A stretch of DNA of 64,000 nt from Linanthus parryae (Eukaryota; Streptophyta; Magnoliopsida; Ericales; Polemoniaceae), in assembly GCA_023055425.1 (NCBI GenBank), contig JALGPY010000005.1, positions 2,443,501 through 2,507,500 of the forward strand, written 5' to 3'. Positions 1-11,021 of the stretch are shown here, in pieces (the stretch's first letter is position 1; each line of letters opens with the position of its first letter). The translations under genes were made by a program, and so were the position numbers. The notes under the pieces were generated by a model that saw nothing but the letters and a program-made list of their open reading frames with translations, had not been told where the DNA came from and ran no database searches.

Positions 1-1374
1 TTCCAAATCAAATGAGTCTAGAAGTCCATCCTTATGGAGTCTAGATATGCGTTTCTCATTTATATGGCCTAAACGACAGTGCCATAGATATGTAGGATTT
101 AAATCATTAGTTTTAATCCTTTTAGTATTTATGTTATAGATTGGATTATTTAGATCAAGGATATACAATCCATTAGACAAATGCGCACTACAATAGTGCA
201 TACTATCAAAATAAATGGAGCAACACTTGTCCTTTATTGAAATAGAAAAACCTTTCTCGTCCAAACAAGAAACGGAAATAATGTTTCTGCTCATAGCAGG
301 CACATAAAAGCAATTGTCTAATTCTAAAATAAGTCCAGAAGGCAAAGATAGCTCATAAACGCCTACAGCTAATGCAGCAACCCTTGCTCCATTCCCGACG
401 CGCAAGTCTATCTCCCCTTTTCGCAATCTTCTACTTCTTTTCAAATCCTGCACATTACGACAAATGTGAGAACCACATCCGGTATCCAATACCCAGGATG
501 ATGAAATAGAGAGATTGACGTCTATAACATAAATACCTGGTGGTGGTGGAATCACTATTCCAAGCTTCTTATCCTCCAGATATTTAGGGCAATTCCTCCT
601 CCAGTGACCCGGCTGGCTGCAGTAGTGACATTCACCTTTAGCCACACCTCCACTAGGCTTTAGGGCATCCTTGGATTTCGCAACTTTCTTGCGTTTTCCT
701 TTTGAAGTAGATGCAACTGACTTGCCTTTCTTCTTGTGTACCATCATTATGGCCTTGCCCTTGCCTTTATTGATGCTTTGCTCAGCTGTCTTTAGCATGT
801 TCAATAGGTCTGGCAAAGACTTGTTGATCTCATTCATATTATAGTTCATAATGAACTGATTATAACTGTCAGGCAACGATTGCAAGACGAGATCAGTCGC
901 CAAGTCCTGGCCGAGTGGGAACCCCAGTCTCTCAAGGTTCTCTATGTACCCGATCATTCGGAGTACATGAGGGCCTACTGGATTCCCCTCTGCAAGACTA
1001 CTTTGGAACAATGCTTTAGACACCTCATAGCGCTCATGCCTTGCCTGTTCCTGAAACAATTGTTTCAAGTGTATGATCATATCATAGGCTTCCATGTTCT
1101 CGTGTTGCTTCTGAAGCTCACCAGTCATGGTACAAAGCATGAGGCAAGTCACGTCATTAGAATCATCAATATGTTTCTGACGTGCCCTTACTTCCGCTAA
1201 TAGAGACTCATCTTGTGGTGGGTCTGGAATTGGAGTGTCCAAGACGTACAGCTTCTTTTCTTGCTTGAGGACAATCCTCAAGTTTCTGTACCAGTCAAGG
1301 AAATTTGTTCCAGACAATTTATCCTTCTCAAGGACAGATCGTAGGGATGAACTCGATGCGTTGTTGTTTGCCAT
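1..1374 (-). CDS. Copia gag-pol polyprotein, N-terminal 458 codons (cut by window edge)
   Basis: The frame is open from the ATG at 1374 (protein begins MANNNASSSS) to the window edge with no stop. It encodes a Copia gag domain, then a CCHC zinc knuckle (CHYCSQPGHWRRNC, reverse of about 590-640), a protease active site in WVLDTGCGSHIC, and the start of the integrase zinc region (LWHCRLGH) near the left edge. Gag packages element RNA and the protease cleaves the polyprotein. The start was chosen because it matches the start of gag in element C and follows a conserved leader end. The rest of integrase, RT and RNase H must lie left of the window. The part seen looks intact, so this copy may be young. 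Confidence 0.9.
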   Translation of the reverse strand, partial: MANNNASSSSLRSVLEKDKLSGTNFLDWYRNLRIVLKQEKKLYVLDTPIPDPPQDESLLAEVRARQKHIDDSNDVTCLMLCTMTGELQKQHENMEAYDMIIHLKQLFQEQARHERYEVSKALFQSSLAEGNPVGPHVLRMIGYIENLERLGFPLGQDLATDLVLQSLPDSYNQFIMNYNMNEINKSLPDLLNMLKTAEQSINKGKGKAIMMVHKKKGKSVASTSKGKRKKVAKSKDALKPSGGVAKGECHYCSQPGHWRRNCPKYLEDKKLGIVIPPPPGIYVIDVNLSISSSWVLDTGCGSHICRNVQDLKRSRRLRKGEIDLRVGNGARVAALAVGVYELSLPSGLILELDNCFYVPAMSRNIISVSCLDEKGFSISIKDKCCSIYFDSMHYCSAHLSNGLYILDLNNPIYNINTKRIKTNDLNPTYLWHCRLGHINEKRISRLHKDGLLDSFDLE

Positions 1375-2967
1375 TTGGAATTCTACAAAAACGAGAAATA
1401 TGCAATTTAGTATTTTGAACAATTTTAACTATATTTAACAATGGCTAGATCATTAAATATAGCTCCCACTATTTTTCTCGGATTAATAGTCCTCACTATT
1501 AAAGCGGAAAATATCTTTATATTTTCTAGTGGGTCCAAGATCCCTTTTTCACTTCTTCTTGAGCTTGCTTTGGCAAGTCACCCAAGAATTGGTTATTTAG
1601 GTAGGAACCATTCCAATTGCATCCCATGCAACTCTTGGTCCAATTAGGTGAATAAATTCCTTTTATTCTTTATCCAATTGGATAACTCCTAATTGTCATG
1701 CCTCTAAGCTCATCAATCCAATTGACTCTTGCCTAGTTGCGTCCAACCTCTTGCTTTCAACATACACGCATTACTAGCTTGCGTCGTCCGCAACACATCA
1801 TGAAAAATTAAAATCGCCTTGCTTTGGCAAGCCCGAATTTTAATAGGCCATGATCATGAAGGGTGTTTTGGCAAGAGAAGGCAAAACGCAATATTTTAAT
1901 TGAGGGATTTCTTTTTAATTTGTTTGGTTGATCTTTATCAACATGGTCAACTTATTTGGATTGGGTTATCCACAATAAAAGACCAACCTTGTTTATTATT
2001 ATCTTGTTATCGTTTTCCTTGTAGCGCCATACACACAAAATAAATAACAAGGCATGAATAATAAACATCCACAAAAATAAAACGTGGCATGGATATGGCC
2101 TCTAGACTAATGATATTATCAAGCCAATGATAATATCTAATTGCCCTAAAGTGCCGAGCTCATCTCCATGTGCTCCACCATACCTGCGCGCCTAGGGATG
2201 TCTTTTGGCTCCTTTGGTTCTCCGGTCTTCTTCTCCATGCTCTTGGCTATTATCTAAATATTTCTAATTCTAGCCTAACATCTAGAATAAATAAATAACA
2301 AAAGCCTCACATGTCGAGGAGAAAAAGAACGACTCGCAGGCCGTAAAACTTAATTAATTATTACATTAATTTGATCAGCTCGCAGGCCGTAAACCAAACC
2401 ACAAAACAATAAACATCCACAATCCTAGGCCATATCCATCCACCATGCAATAAAGCACATAATACAGTTAAAACCAATTTTTAACGCGCTTGTTTAATTT
2501 TAATGAAATTGGGTAACTAGGGTTTCACAACGGTCCAAAGGGTCCAAGCCAACAAGTGGCCCGAACCCTAGGACCGCCGCACGCCTAGGAGGCCGCGGCT
2601 TTGCTTGGCGCGCAAGGGAGGGGCGGGCGGCTAGGGTTTCGGCCCTAGTCCCCTTCCTCCTTCCTTGTTGTCCAAGCAAGGTTGTTTCCATATGGATTTA
2701 TTTCCATAATTTTATTTCCATAATTGAAAACCCCTTTTCAATCATGTGCCCATGAACCCTAATTTTTCAAGAACCCAATTATTCACATCCTATGTGATTA
2801 AACTCACCAATTCTAACATCCAATGTTAAATTGGGTCTTGTTTTATTGAATCAAATTCAATATTGCATCTACTATGCCAATTTTTCAGTTTTCGCGTAAT
2901 AAACAATAATACGGTGTATGAACTGAAATCGTAAACACATAATATCATGTTATGCTCTACGACCTGT
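1375..2967 (-). other. Long untranslated leader of Copia A
   Basis: About 1.6 kb separates the primer-binding site from the gag ATG, and no long open frame of its own is evident. It is AT-rich apart from a GC-rich block at about 2560-2650, and aligns with the leader of element C (34650-36315), including the paired motif around GCTCGCAGGCCG (about 2330-2400). A conserved long leader fits packaging or translational-control functions, but that is inference. Confidence 0.7.
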
Positions 2968-2980
2968 GGCTCTGATACCA
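2968..2980 (-). other. Primer-binding site, initiator tRNA-Met type
   Basis: The minus strand reads TGGTATCAGAGCC, the sequence complementary to the 3' end of plant initiator tRNA-Met and standard for Copia elements. It lies one base from the LTR. Confidence 0.93.
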
Positions 2981-2981
2981 C

Positions 2982-4426
2982 TGTTGGGTTTTGACGTAGG
3001 TAACGCAGCGGAATAACAAAAATTAATCCTACTCAAAGCCCACCAAGAATCACAGGAAGAGACATCATAACATGATTAAGGACATAGAAGATGTGTACCT
3101 TTTGATTTGTGAGATCACACGAAGAATGATGTCCTCGTCTCTACGGTTGATCCACGTCTAGAGGTGAGATCTAGATTCTTCCTTCACAACAAGTGCTAGC
3201 TTGAACCCGGAGGAAGAGGGATGAAGATCAAAGCAACAAACCACCAAGGCACAAGGGAGGGGGCGGCCCTCTCCTTGCCGTCGGGTAGAGGGGCGGACGG
3301 GAAGGGCTAGGGTTTCGGCCCTAGCTCTTTTTGTCTTGCTCTCTCTTTTTCTCTCTCCCGCTCTTTATGTGTTATGTCTAATAATAACTCATGTGTGGGA
3401 AGGAAGCTAGAGCCTCCTTTATATACTCCAACAACTCCTTGTTGTTTCCATAAAAGAGTTTTCTTGTTCTAGTAGGACTAGAACTATTCCCTTCCTTGCA
3501 AATTAGTCCTACTAAGTTTGCAAGGTGTTGCACAATGATCCTTCTATTAATTAATCCATATTAATTAATCCCAAATCTAGCTCTACTCTATTTGACGTGT
3601 GACCCCATAGGTTTCTATATAGTTGGTAGTAACCATTACTAACATGGAGCGGTGTCTAGCAACACATCCATGCCACCCAACCAATAGAAATAGTCAGTGA
3701 TCCCGACAAACCTTTGTGCCCAATATGTCATATTGCATTATCCCTTTGTCTCCATATCCGGATTGGACACGAGACATAAATAGTCACACTCGTATATCCA
3801 ATCCATAGTTCCTCGATCCTGGGAATATGCTTACGCTTGCAGATAACATTAATATCTCCATATTAATTTATCTGAGTCTGGCCAGACATTCAATAAGCCT
3901 CATCCCTCGAGTGGCCGTGGATATTTACCCCCATTATGTGGGAGGGACAAATCCTATCTACATCACTACGATCTCTAAGCTTGCTTCCTATCACGCCCGA
4001 TAGCCACCTTTATGATTACCCAGTTACGGTGTAACGTTTGATAACATCAAAGCGCAATATTTCACAACTAGAGTATCTAGTGACTTCAAGTCCAAGGATT
4101 GCAATAATATTAGCACTACGAAAAGCGATTGTGACTTCACATAATCTAATGTATCCTTTTCGTCGTGGGTCAGTCCAGTATGCCATTACTCCTAATGCAT
4201 ACCCATATGTTAGACTTGATATCTCCATATCAATCTACCCATATACTAGTCTATATTTGATCGTCCTGTTAATCAATATAATGGACTAGGGACATTTAAG
4301 ATAAATAACACAATTTATCTAAGGACTTCATTATATTAAATATCGCCATAAATAATAAATGAATATTCTAGCCAAAACATTGTTCATACTAAATCTACGA
4401 TTGCCTCTAGGGCATCTATTCCAACA
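2982..4426 (-). repeat. 5' LTR of Copia A (1445 bp)
   Basis: It is bounded by TG...CA (TGTTGGGTTTTG at 2982, TTCCAACA at the right end). Position was fixed by the adjacent primer-binding site and by alignment with the LTRs of element C. It drives transcription leftwards. Confidence 0.9.
3418..3425 (-). promoter_or_regulatory. TATA box in the LTR of Copia A
   Basis: The minus strand reads TATATAAA, at the same place in the LTR as in both LTRs of element C. Transcription should start about 30 bases to the left. Confidence 0.65.
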
Positions 4427-4431
4427 ATAGC

Positions 4432-7400
4432 ATGGTCATTTCATGGTTATTGAATTCCATTTCTCCAGAAATAGCCGGAAGTGTAGTCTATAGAACTACC
4501 TCTAGAGAAATTTGGATTGATCTCAAAGAGAGATTCTCTCAAGGGAATAAACCCCGGATTTATCAACTGTCAACCATGAACTCTGAACTTAAGCAAGGAG
4601 ATATGAGTGTAACAGTTTATTATACAAAGCTTAGAACACTATGGGAAGAGCTGATGAATTACAAGTGCTTACCTAGTTGCACTTGTGGACACTTAACAAG
4701 CTTTGCTGAATTGCAAGAGGAAGAAAGAATTATGAAGTTTCTTATGGGTTTAAATGAGCAATATGCTGCAGTTAGAGAGCAAATTTTGCTTCTGGAACCC
4801 ATTCCTTCACTCAATCACATTTTCTCTAAGTGTGTGCAACATGAGAATCAGTTAGCTCTCACTACTGGTGTTCATGGTTTGCTCCCAACTCCTGCTATGG
4901 CTATGATGTCTTCTTCAGAGCTTCACAAAGCCAATTATGTGCATCATAGTTCAAATAGTACCCAGAAATCTTTTGGGAAGAACAAGCTCTCTTGTAGTTA
5001 CTGTAATGGTAACAATCATACAAGAGATAAATGTTGGAAGTTGAATGGTTATCCACCCAATTACAAAGGCAAAAATAAAAATAATGGTGCCTATAATGTT
5101 GTCAATGCTGTTGTTGGTAATGAAAGAATCCCATCACCTCAGTCATCAATTGTGGAGTTCTCCCCAGCTCAATGTCAACAGATAGCTACCATGATCAGCT
5201 CTCAATTGCAGAATCTCAAACCCTATGTGGCAAGTGAAGCAAGTTCTGTTGGATCTTATGAACCACAAAGTCCTGTTACACATTCCAGAAATGACATATC
5301 ACCTGTGGGATCTGTACATTTTTTGGGAGTAGCTTTTAGCACTTGTTCTTTTCAAATTGGTTCAACAGAATCAAATCTCTCTCAGAGTGGTTGGATAATA
5401 GACAGTGGTGCAACAGACCACATCTGCTCTCAGCTGCATCTTCTCAAAAATGCTACATCACTTATTGACACTTCAGTTCATTTGCCAAATGGAAAGAAGG
5501 TAAAAGTTACTCACATTGGTAGAGTAATTATTAATGATTGTCTGATTCTGGAAAATGTGTTATGTGTGCCAGAATTTAAGTTCAATTTGATGTCAGTTTC
5601 TAAGTTGACAAGTGAAAATAGATACAGTATTATATGCAACATGAACAACTGTTTGCTCATGGATATAGTCAACAATAAAGTGGTAGCTGAAGGGTTCAAA
5701 AAGGATGGCTTATATTTATTGACACAAAAGCACCACAATGTTTCTGCAAATGCCATTTTAAGTCCACCTCAAGTTACAAAATCTGCACTTTGGCATATGA
5801 GGTTAGGCCACCTATCTGCTAAGAAGCTGCAAAGCATGACCTCTTATTTACATTGTGGGAGTGTATTGGACAATGCTTGCTGCACTATATGTCCATTATC
5901 AAAGCAGAAGAGACTCAAGTTTGAAAAGAAAAATAGCATATCTACAATAAATTTTTCACTCATCCACTGTGACACTTGGGGCCCCTACAAAACTCCTACA
6001 CATGATGGATATAGATTTTTCTTGACACTTGTAGATGATGCTTCTAGATCAACATGGATTTATCTCATGAAGGTGAAATCAGAAGCTCAAGTGGTCATAC
6101 CCTCTTTCTGCAATTTTATTAAAACTCAATTTGGAGTAACAGTGAGAAAACTTAGAAGTGATCAAGCTCCAGAATTGGTTCTCAAAGACTTCTGCAACTC
6201 AAATGGGATCCTACATGAGTATAGCTGCATAGCAACCCCAGAGCAAAATTCAGTGGTGGAGAGAAAACACCAACATTTGCTCTCAGTTGCAAGAGCTCTT
6301 AGATTTCAATCTAATGTGCCTATTAGATTTTGGGGAGAATGTGTCCTTACTGCAGCACATTTGATCAATAGATTATCATCTCCTAGATTGAAGAACAAAT
6401 CACCATATGAACTTATCTATGGAGCTAGACCTGACTACTCTACTTTCAAAGTGTTTGGGTGCTTGGCTTATGCATCAACTCTACAACAAGGAAGATCAAA
6501 GTTTTCTCCTAGAGCTCTCAAATGTGTTTTTATGGGGTATGTATTTGGCATAAAGGGGTACAAACTCTTTGATCTAGACAGCTCTAGGATCATCATCAGC
6601 AGAGATGTAGTTTTTCATGAACTATTTTTTCCTTATTCCAATACAGAGCTGAATTCCAGCACTGAAAATCATATGTGCTTACCAAATGAAGCTCCAGATT
6701 TCTTACTACCTCCAACTCCAAACATACCTCCTCCATCTATACCATCTCCACCAACAAATAGCCCTCTCTTACACTCCACACAACCACCCTCTTCATTACC
6801 CAATACATCCACACAAATTACCTCACAACCCACCAGAAAATCCACAAGACAAAACCAGTTACCCCATCATCTAAAAGATTTTGTGCTATCCAAGCCTAAG
6901 TCAAAATCAGCAGCTTATCTAGCCACCACTACTTTACTTTCAGAACCATCAAACTACTTTGAAGCATTCAAACACCAAGAATGGATAGATGCCATGCACA
7001 CTGAGCTGAAAGCTCTAGAAGACAATGGAACTTGGAGTATTGTTGATTCACCCAAGAACCAGAAAATTATTGGTTGCAAATGGGTATATAAAGACAAAGT
7101 CAAAGCTGATGGAACCTTAGAAAGGTATAAGGCAAGACTTGTAGCCAAAGGGTACACTCAAACAGAAGGAATTGATTTTTCTGAGACCTTCTCTCCAGTG
7201 GCAAAATTGCCAACTTTGAAGTGTGTTATTGCCTTAACCACAATGAATGGCTGGTATTTATTACAGCTTGATGTGAACAATGCTTTCCTCCATGGAGATT
7301 TAGATGAAATGGTTTATATGTCTCTTCCTCAAGGTTATTCCATCTCATCTAAATTCTCTAATCCAGCTTGTCTTCTACACAAAGCCTTGTATGGTTTGAA

Positions 7401-8497
7401 GCAAGCTTCTAGACAGTGGTTTGCCAAATTCTCTTCTACTCTTGTGACATTGGGTTTTGTACAATGCAAGAGTGATTACACTCTCTTCATTAAGATAATT
7501 GGTTCCTTTCTCATTCTTCTTTTAGTATATGTGGATGATATACTATTAGTTGGTGATAATGTTGACCTCTTAAATGAATTCAAGCTACTCCTCAATGATA
7601 AATTTCAATTGAAGGATTCGGGCAATCTGCACTATTTTCTGGGATTTGAGTTTCAGAAAACTGCTTGTGGCCTCTTCATGAGTCAAACAAAATTTGCTTT
7701 TGATACATTACAAGAATCTGGCTCCCTACACAGCAAGCCTGCTCCTGCACCAATGGTGGGTCATTCTCAGCTTTCTGCACACTCAGGTGATCCCCTCTCA
7801 GATGCAGATGCTACTATGTACAGAAAGCTCATTGGGAAGCTTCTCTATTTATCCAACTCTAGACCTGACCTTACATATGCTGTCAACAAGCTTTCCCAAT
7901 ATGTCTCTCAGCCTACAAGTGATCACTATAATGCTCTTCACTATATACTCAGGTATTTGCAAGGCACATGTTATTATGGTCTACATTTCTCTTCATCTTT
8001 TGATCTGAACATTGTTGGGTTTTGCTGATGCTGATTGGGGAGGTTGTCTAGATACCAGAAAGTCCACTAGTGGATATCTTATTTTTCTTGGAAAATGACT
8101 TGTTTCTTGGAAATCAAAGAAGCAGAAAGTTGTTGCTACTAGTTCTGCAGAAGCAGAATACAGGAGCCTCACTCTCATAGCCAATGAGCTGAGATGGATA
8201 TTATCTCTTCTTTCTGAAATGAGCATTACTCCATCTGAAGCTCCCACCATCTATTGTGACATCAGCTCAGCTATACACATAGCTAATAATCCAATTTTTC
8301 ATGAAAGAACCAAGCACATAGAACTGGCATGTCATCTTATCAGAGACCTTGTGCAGAAAGACATTGTGCAGCTGCAGCATGTTTCCAGTGATAATCAGCT
8401 AGCTGATTTCTTGACCAAGCCCCTCTTAGCTCCTATCTTCAATTCACTTATTGGCAAGTTGGAAGTGATCTCAACTTCAGCTCCCTGTCCAACTTGA
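4432..8497 (+). pseudogene. Copia B gag-pol, truncated by insertion and frameshifted in RNase H
   Basis: The frame is open for 1198 codons (4432-8028). It covers the second half of the gag UBN2 region, a CCHC knuckle (CSYCNGNNHTRDKC, about 5000-5040), protease (WIIDSGATDHIC), integrase zinc region and core (HCDTWG, LRSDQAPE, NSVVERKH) and RT with YVDDILLV near 7530. At a T run (8020-8023) the frame shifts by one base, giving TGA at 8026-8028. In the shifted frame RNase H continues (ADADWGG, SAEAEYRS) but meets another TGA at 8096-8098 and then runs to a stop at 8495-8497. The upstream bases AAT AGC before 4432 continue the gag frame as Asn-Ser, showing that 4432 is an interruption and not a real start. 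It is not functional as it stands. Confidence 0.88.
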
Positions 8498-8502
8498 GGG
8501 GG
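8496..8502 (+). other. Polypurine tract of Copia B
   Basis: GAGGGGG follows the pol stop immediately and is the usual second-strand primer site. A 3' LTR would begin just after it, probably at 8505, where TATTGAGC appears to have lost the canonical TG. Confidence 0.6.
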
Positions 8503-8504
8503 CG

Positions 8505-8862
8505 TATTGAGCAATATGAAGAACTTCTGGGGTGGAACTTATAAACAATAGAAAGTTTGTTTCTGGTTTATTGTAATTTGTCTTCCTACTTTGTCCTTTT
8601 TAGTCTTTTCTACAATTCAGCATTAAGGGAACAATGTCGTTTTCCTTATTGCAGCAGTTACTCTATTTTGCTTTGTATTGAAACGTGGCACTCTGTGATT
8701 GGTTGTTCAACCTCTCACAGAAGCCACCAGGTACCTTTACTTATTTGTATTTTTCGTATGGAAGAAGTAAGTTTTGAGGATTCATTTTCAATTCTTCACC
8801 ATTGTTGAGCTCTGAAGCTCTTACTCTCTTTTGATATCCTCATAATCTAATACTCCGTACCA
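8505..8862 (+). repeat. Probable 3' LTR of Copia B
   Basis: It sits between the polypurine tract and unrelated sequence. The left end is set by the tract. The right end is tentative (a CA near 8862). It has no long frame. Confidence 0.4.
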
Positions 8863-9007
8863 TGAAATCAAGAAAAGATTAAGGATCTGGGAATAATACG
8901 GTATGCTTCTTGGCCTATTATGCATGCAACTGAAGATGTGATCCTGGCAAAAAGATTCCGACTTCTTTCTTGGGTGCCGAGTCACAAACCTTACAAATGT
9001 GATACAG
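8863..9007. other. Short spacer between transposons
   Basis: No gene or repeat is recognised here. Confidence 0.5.
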
Positions 9008-9039
9008 TAGGGTGCGATGGTGAATATTTCCTTCCCTTC

Positions 9040-10302
9040 TCATAGACTATTCACAATAATAAATAGATTGTCGGATCCTTTCACTGGAATGCTAGAGCCG
9101 TTTCCCACAAGTATGTTATGAGAAGGACAAGATGACGAGAGAGAGGAGAGTATACCTGAGTGCGGAGTGAGATGAGCAGATGCGCTGGAGTCGAGATACC
9201 AAGTCTGATCCGGAACGCTGAGTGTCATGCCAGAGAACCGAGACCCCAAATCAGTAGTAGTCGGGTAGGCAGAAGCAGCTGTGAGAGCCTGTGGTCGCGC
9301 AGCCGGTGGTGGGCCAAGCAGGCCAGCAGAGTTGGGTCTAGGAGTGCTCCAACCCGTAGTCGGGTAAGGGCAAGGAGGTACTGGTCCTGTAGGGAAGGGG
9401 CACCAGACCCATGAGCCGTGCGAGCCCTGGGGTGCAGCAGGGGGCATCGGAGCAGCTGCTGGATGTCCCCCTGTACCGGATTAGCGACGTCCGTTCTTTC
9501 CATTCCTGCGCTGTCCTCCGCCATGATTATCATTCCCTCCACTGTGGTGACCGCCGGGCTGGTGAGTGACCGCATTCGGTTGTCGGTTCGAAGGAGTCGA
9601 AACCAACACCTGATGCGGGCTAGGGTGAACTGGCTCCTGTCGAGCAAGAAGACGCTCGTGTAGCCGTATCATAGAGACTGCAGAGAGATACTCCGGAGTG
9701 GGTCGAGTCTGCTGAATGATCATGGCAACCCGGGTGTAGGCAGGAGTGAGACCATTGGTTAGTTGAATAACTAGCCGTTGGTTCGAGACTGGAGAGCCGA
9801 CATTCCCGATACGATCCGCCAAGTTCTTCAACCTGGTGCACTATTCGTCGAGAGACGAGCAGTGTTCCATGCGCAGATTGACGAACTCCAATTCCAGTTC
9901 TGCCATCCGTGATCCCTGATTGTCGTAAAAGAGGTTTTCCAACTTCAACCACGCATCTCTAGCAGTCTGACCAGGGGTGATGATAGCAAGAGCCAAGTCG
10001 TCGTTGATCGTTTGGTATATCCATGACAGGATTACCGAATCAATAGAGCTCCAGAGGGGATAAGAGACATCAGGTGGTTTGTCAAGATGATCCGAAACGC
10101 CAAAAGAATGCGTTTGGATGCGAAAAAACGTAGCCCAGTGATCATACTGAACTTTCTCATTGTCCAGGATGAAACTAACACGTTTCTCAATATTGGTAAC
10201 TAAGAACACGAACACAGGGTGAAGAGGCTCCTTAGTGGTGCTGGATGAGGCAGTGTCAGAGGATTCCTTGGTGTTGCCTGAGGAAGCTGATTCAGTAGAC
10301 AT
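9040..10302 (-). pseudogene. gag and partial protease of the deleted Copia
   Basis: The ATG at 10302 starts a gag protein (MSTESASSG) with a UBN2-type core (WSSIDSVILSWIYQTI, ARDAWLKLE). One frame is maintained to 9040 apart from two in-frame stops, TAG at 9841-9843 and TAA at 9481-9483. A Gly/Pro/Ser-rich linker leads to the protease region, where WYLDSSASAHLT has Ser in place of the active-site Gly. The last codons (NLFIIVNSL) already belong to LTR sequence, which marks the deletion joint at about 9066. Bounds follow the open segments. Non-functional. Confidence 0.78.
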
Positions 10303-10923
10303 CGCGAGAGAGTAGGGGACGCGAAAAAATATGTCAGTCAAATCGGGCACAAGGTCAATTAAAGAATTGCAACCCAAACAAATCCAAATTGAAATTGACC
10401 AAGCTGATTGTAGATGACCACCGACTGGAACTCTCAAGTGAACTTGGAACTCACAAGTTCAAATTGGGTTTGCTGATTGGGTTTCAAATGGGGTTTGCTG
10501 ATTGGGTTTCAAATCGGGTTTGCTGCGGCAAACTGCAAACAGGGCAGCGGAGGTCAAGAAGGGCAACACCCGAAAGAAGAAAATGACGATTTCCAGAATC
10601 GTCGATGTGCAGCTTCTACCGGTGACAGAGGCAGTCGACGGTGGAGGGACTACGACGGCAGCGGAGGGGAAGAGAACGACGATTTTCAGAACCGTCGGTG
10701 TGCAGGGCAGTCGACGACGGTAACTCAAAGGGGAGTTCTACCGGCGACAATGGCTTCGACCGGCGACAGAGGTGAAGCAGAGGCCGGACGGTGGCTTGGT
10801 TTCCGTCGTCGAAGGGTTCCGTCGGTTCCGAAGGTAGAGAAGATGTGCGGCGGTCGTCCGGAGGGAAGAACAACCCCGCTGTTCGGTGGCGTGAGGCCGG
10901 CGACGGGAAGGTTTAGAAGACCT
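10303..10923 (-). other. Leader of the deleted Copia, with short tandem repeats
   Basis: The region lies between gag and the primer-binding site. It carries an approximate tandem array of GATTGGGTTTCAAAT units (about 10466-10530) and two copies of a block around GACGATTT(C/T)CAGAA (about 10583 and 10677). Open frames here are repeats read through, not genes. Confidence 0.6.
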
Positions 10924-10935
10924 GCTCTGATACCA
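10924..10935 (-). other. Primer-binding site of the deleted Copia
   Basis: The minus strand reads TGGTATCAGAGC, initiator tRNA-Met type, abutting the LTR that starts at 10936. Confidence 0.85.
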
Positions 10936-11021
10936 TGCGATGGTGAAAATTTCCTTCCACTATTCACAATAATAAATAGTTATTACAAAATGTCCTAACT
11001 ACATAATTAGTCCTCTATTAA

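Larger units (their letters stand above)
1..4426 (-). mobile_element. Copia LTR retrotransposon A, 5' portion (continues left of window)
   Basis: Read on the minus strand the order is LTR (4426-2982), primer-binding site, a 1.6-kb leader, then gag-pol running off position 1. It is the same family as element C (29259-37761): the gag, zinc knuckle, protease and leader all align by eye, and both have LTRs of about 1.43-1.45 kb. Only one LTR lies in the window, so neither age nor the full target duplication can be read. The DNA right of the LTR (4427-4431, ATAGC) is the expected target duplication. It lies inside the gag gene of element B, so this is a nested insertion. Confidence 0.92.
4427..8862 (+). 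mobile_element. Copia LTR retrotransposon B (RE1-like), 5' part displaced by insertion of A
   Basis: Plus-strand Copia element. The window holds it from the middle of gag through protease, integrase, RT, RNase H, polypurine tract and a probable 3' LTR. The first part of gag and the 5' LTR must lie beyond element A, left of the window. The right boundary (about 8862) is a guess because the partner LTR is not visible. Confidence 0.85.

Noticed and set aside
880..1200. Plus-strand open frame of 106 codons
   Set aside because: It is antisense to the gag gene of Copia A, which shows clear homology to element C; no independent support.
2500..2691. Small Arg/Pro-rich open frame in the Copia A leader
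   Set aside because: It results from the GC-rich block of the leader; composition only, no family resemblance and not conserved in element C in frame.
10477..10998. 173-codon plus-strand frame with repeated peptide blocks
   Set aside because: It lies across the repeat-bearing leader, primer site and LTR of the deleted Copia, antisense to the element; the peptide repeats only mirror DNA tandem repeats.
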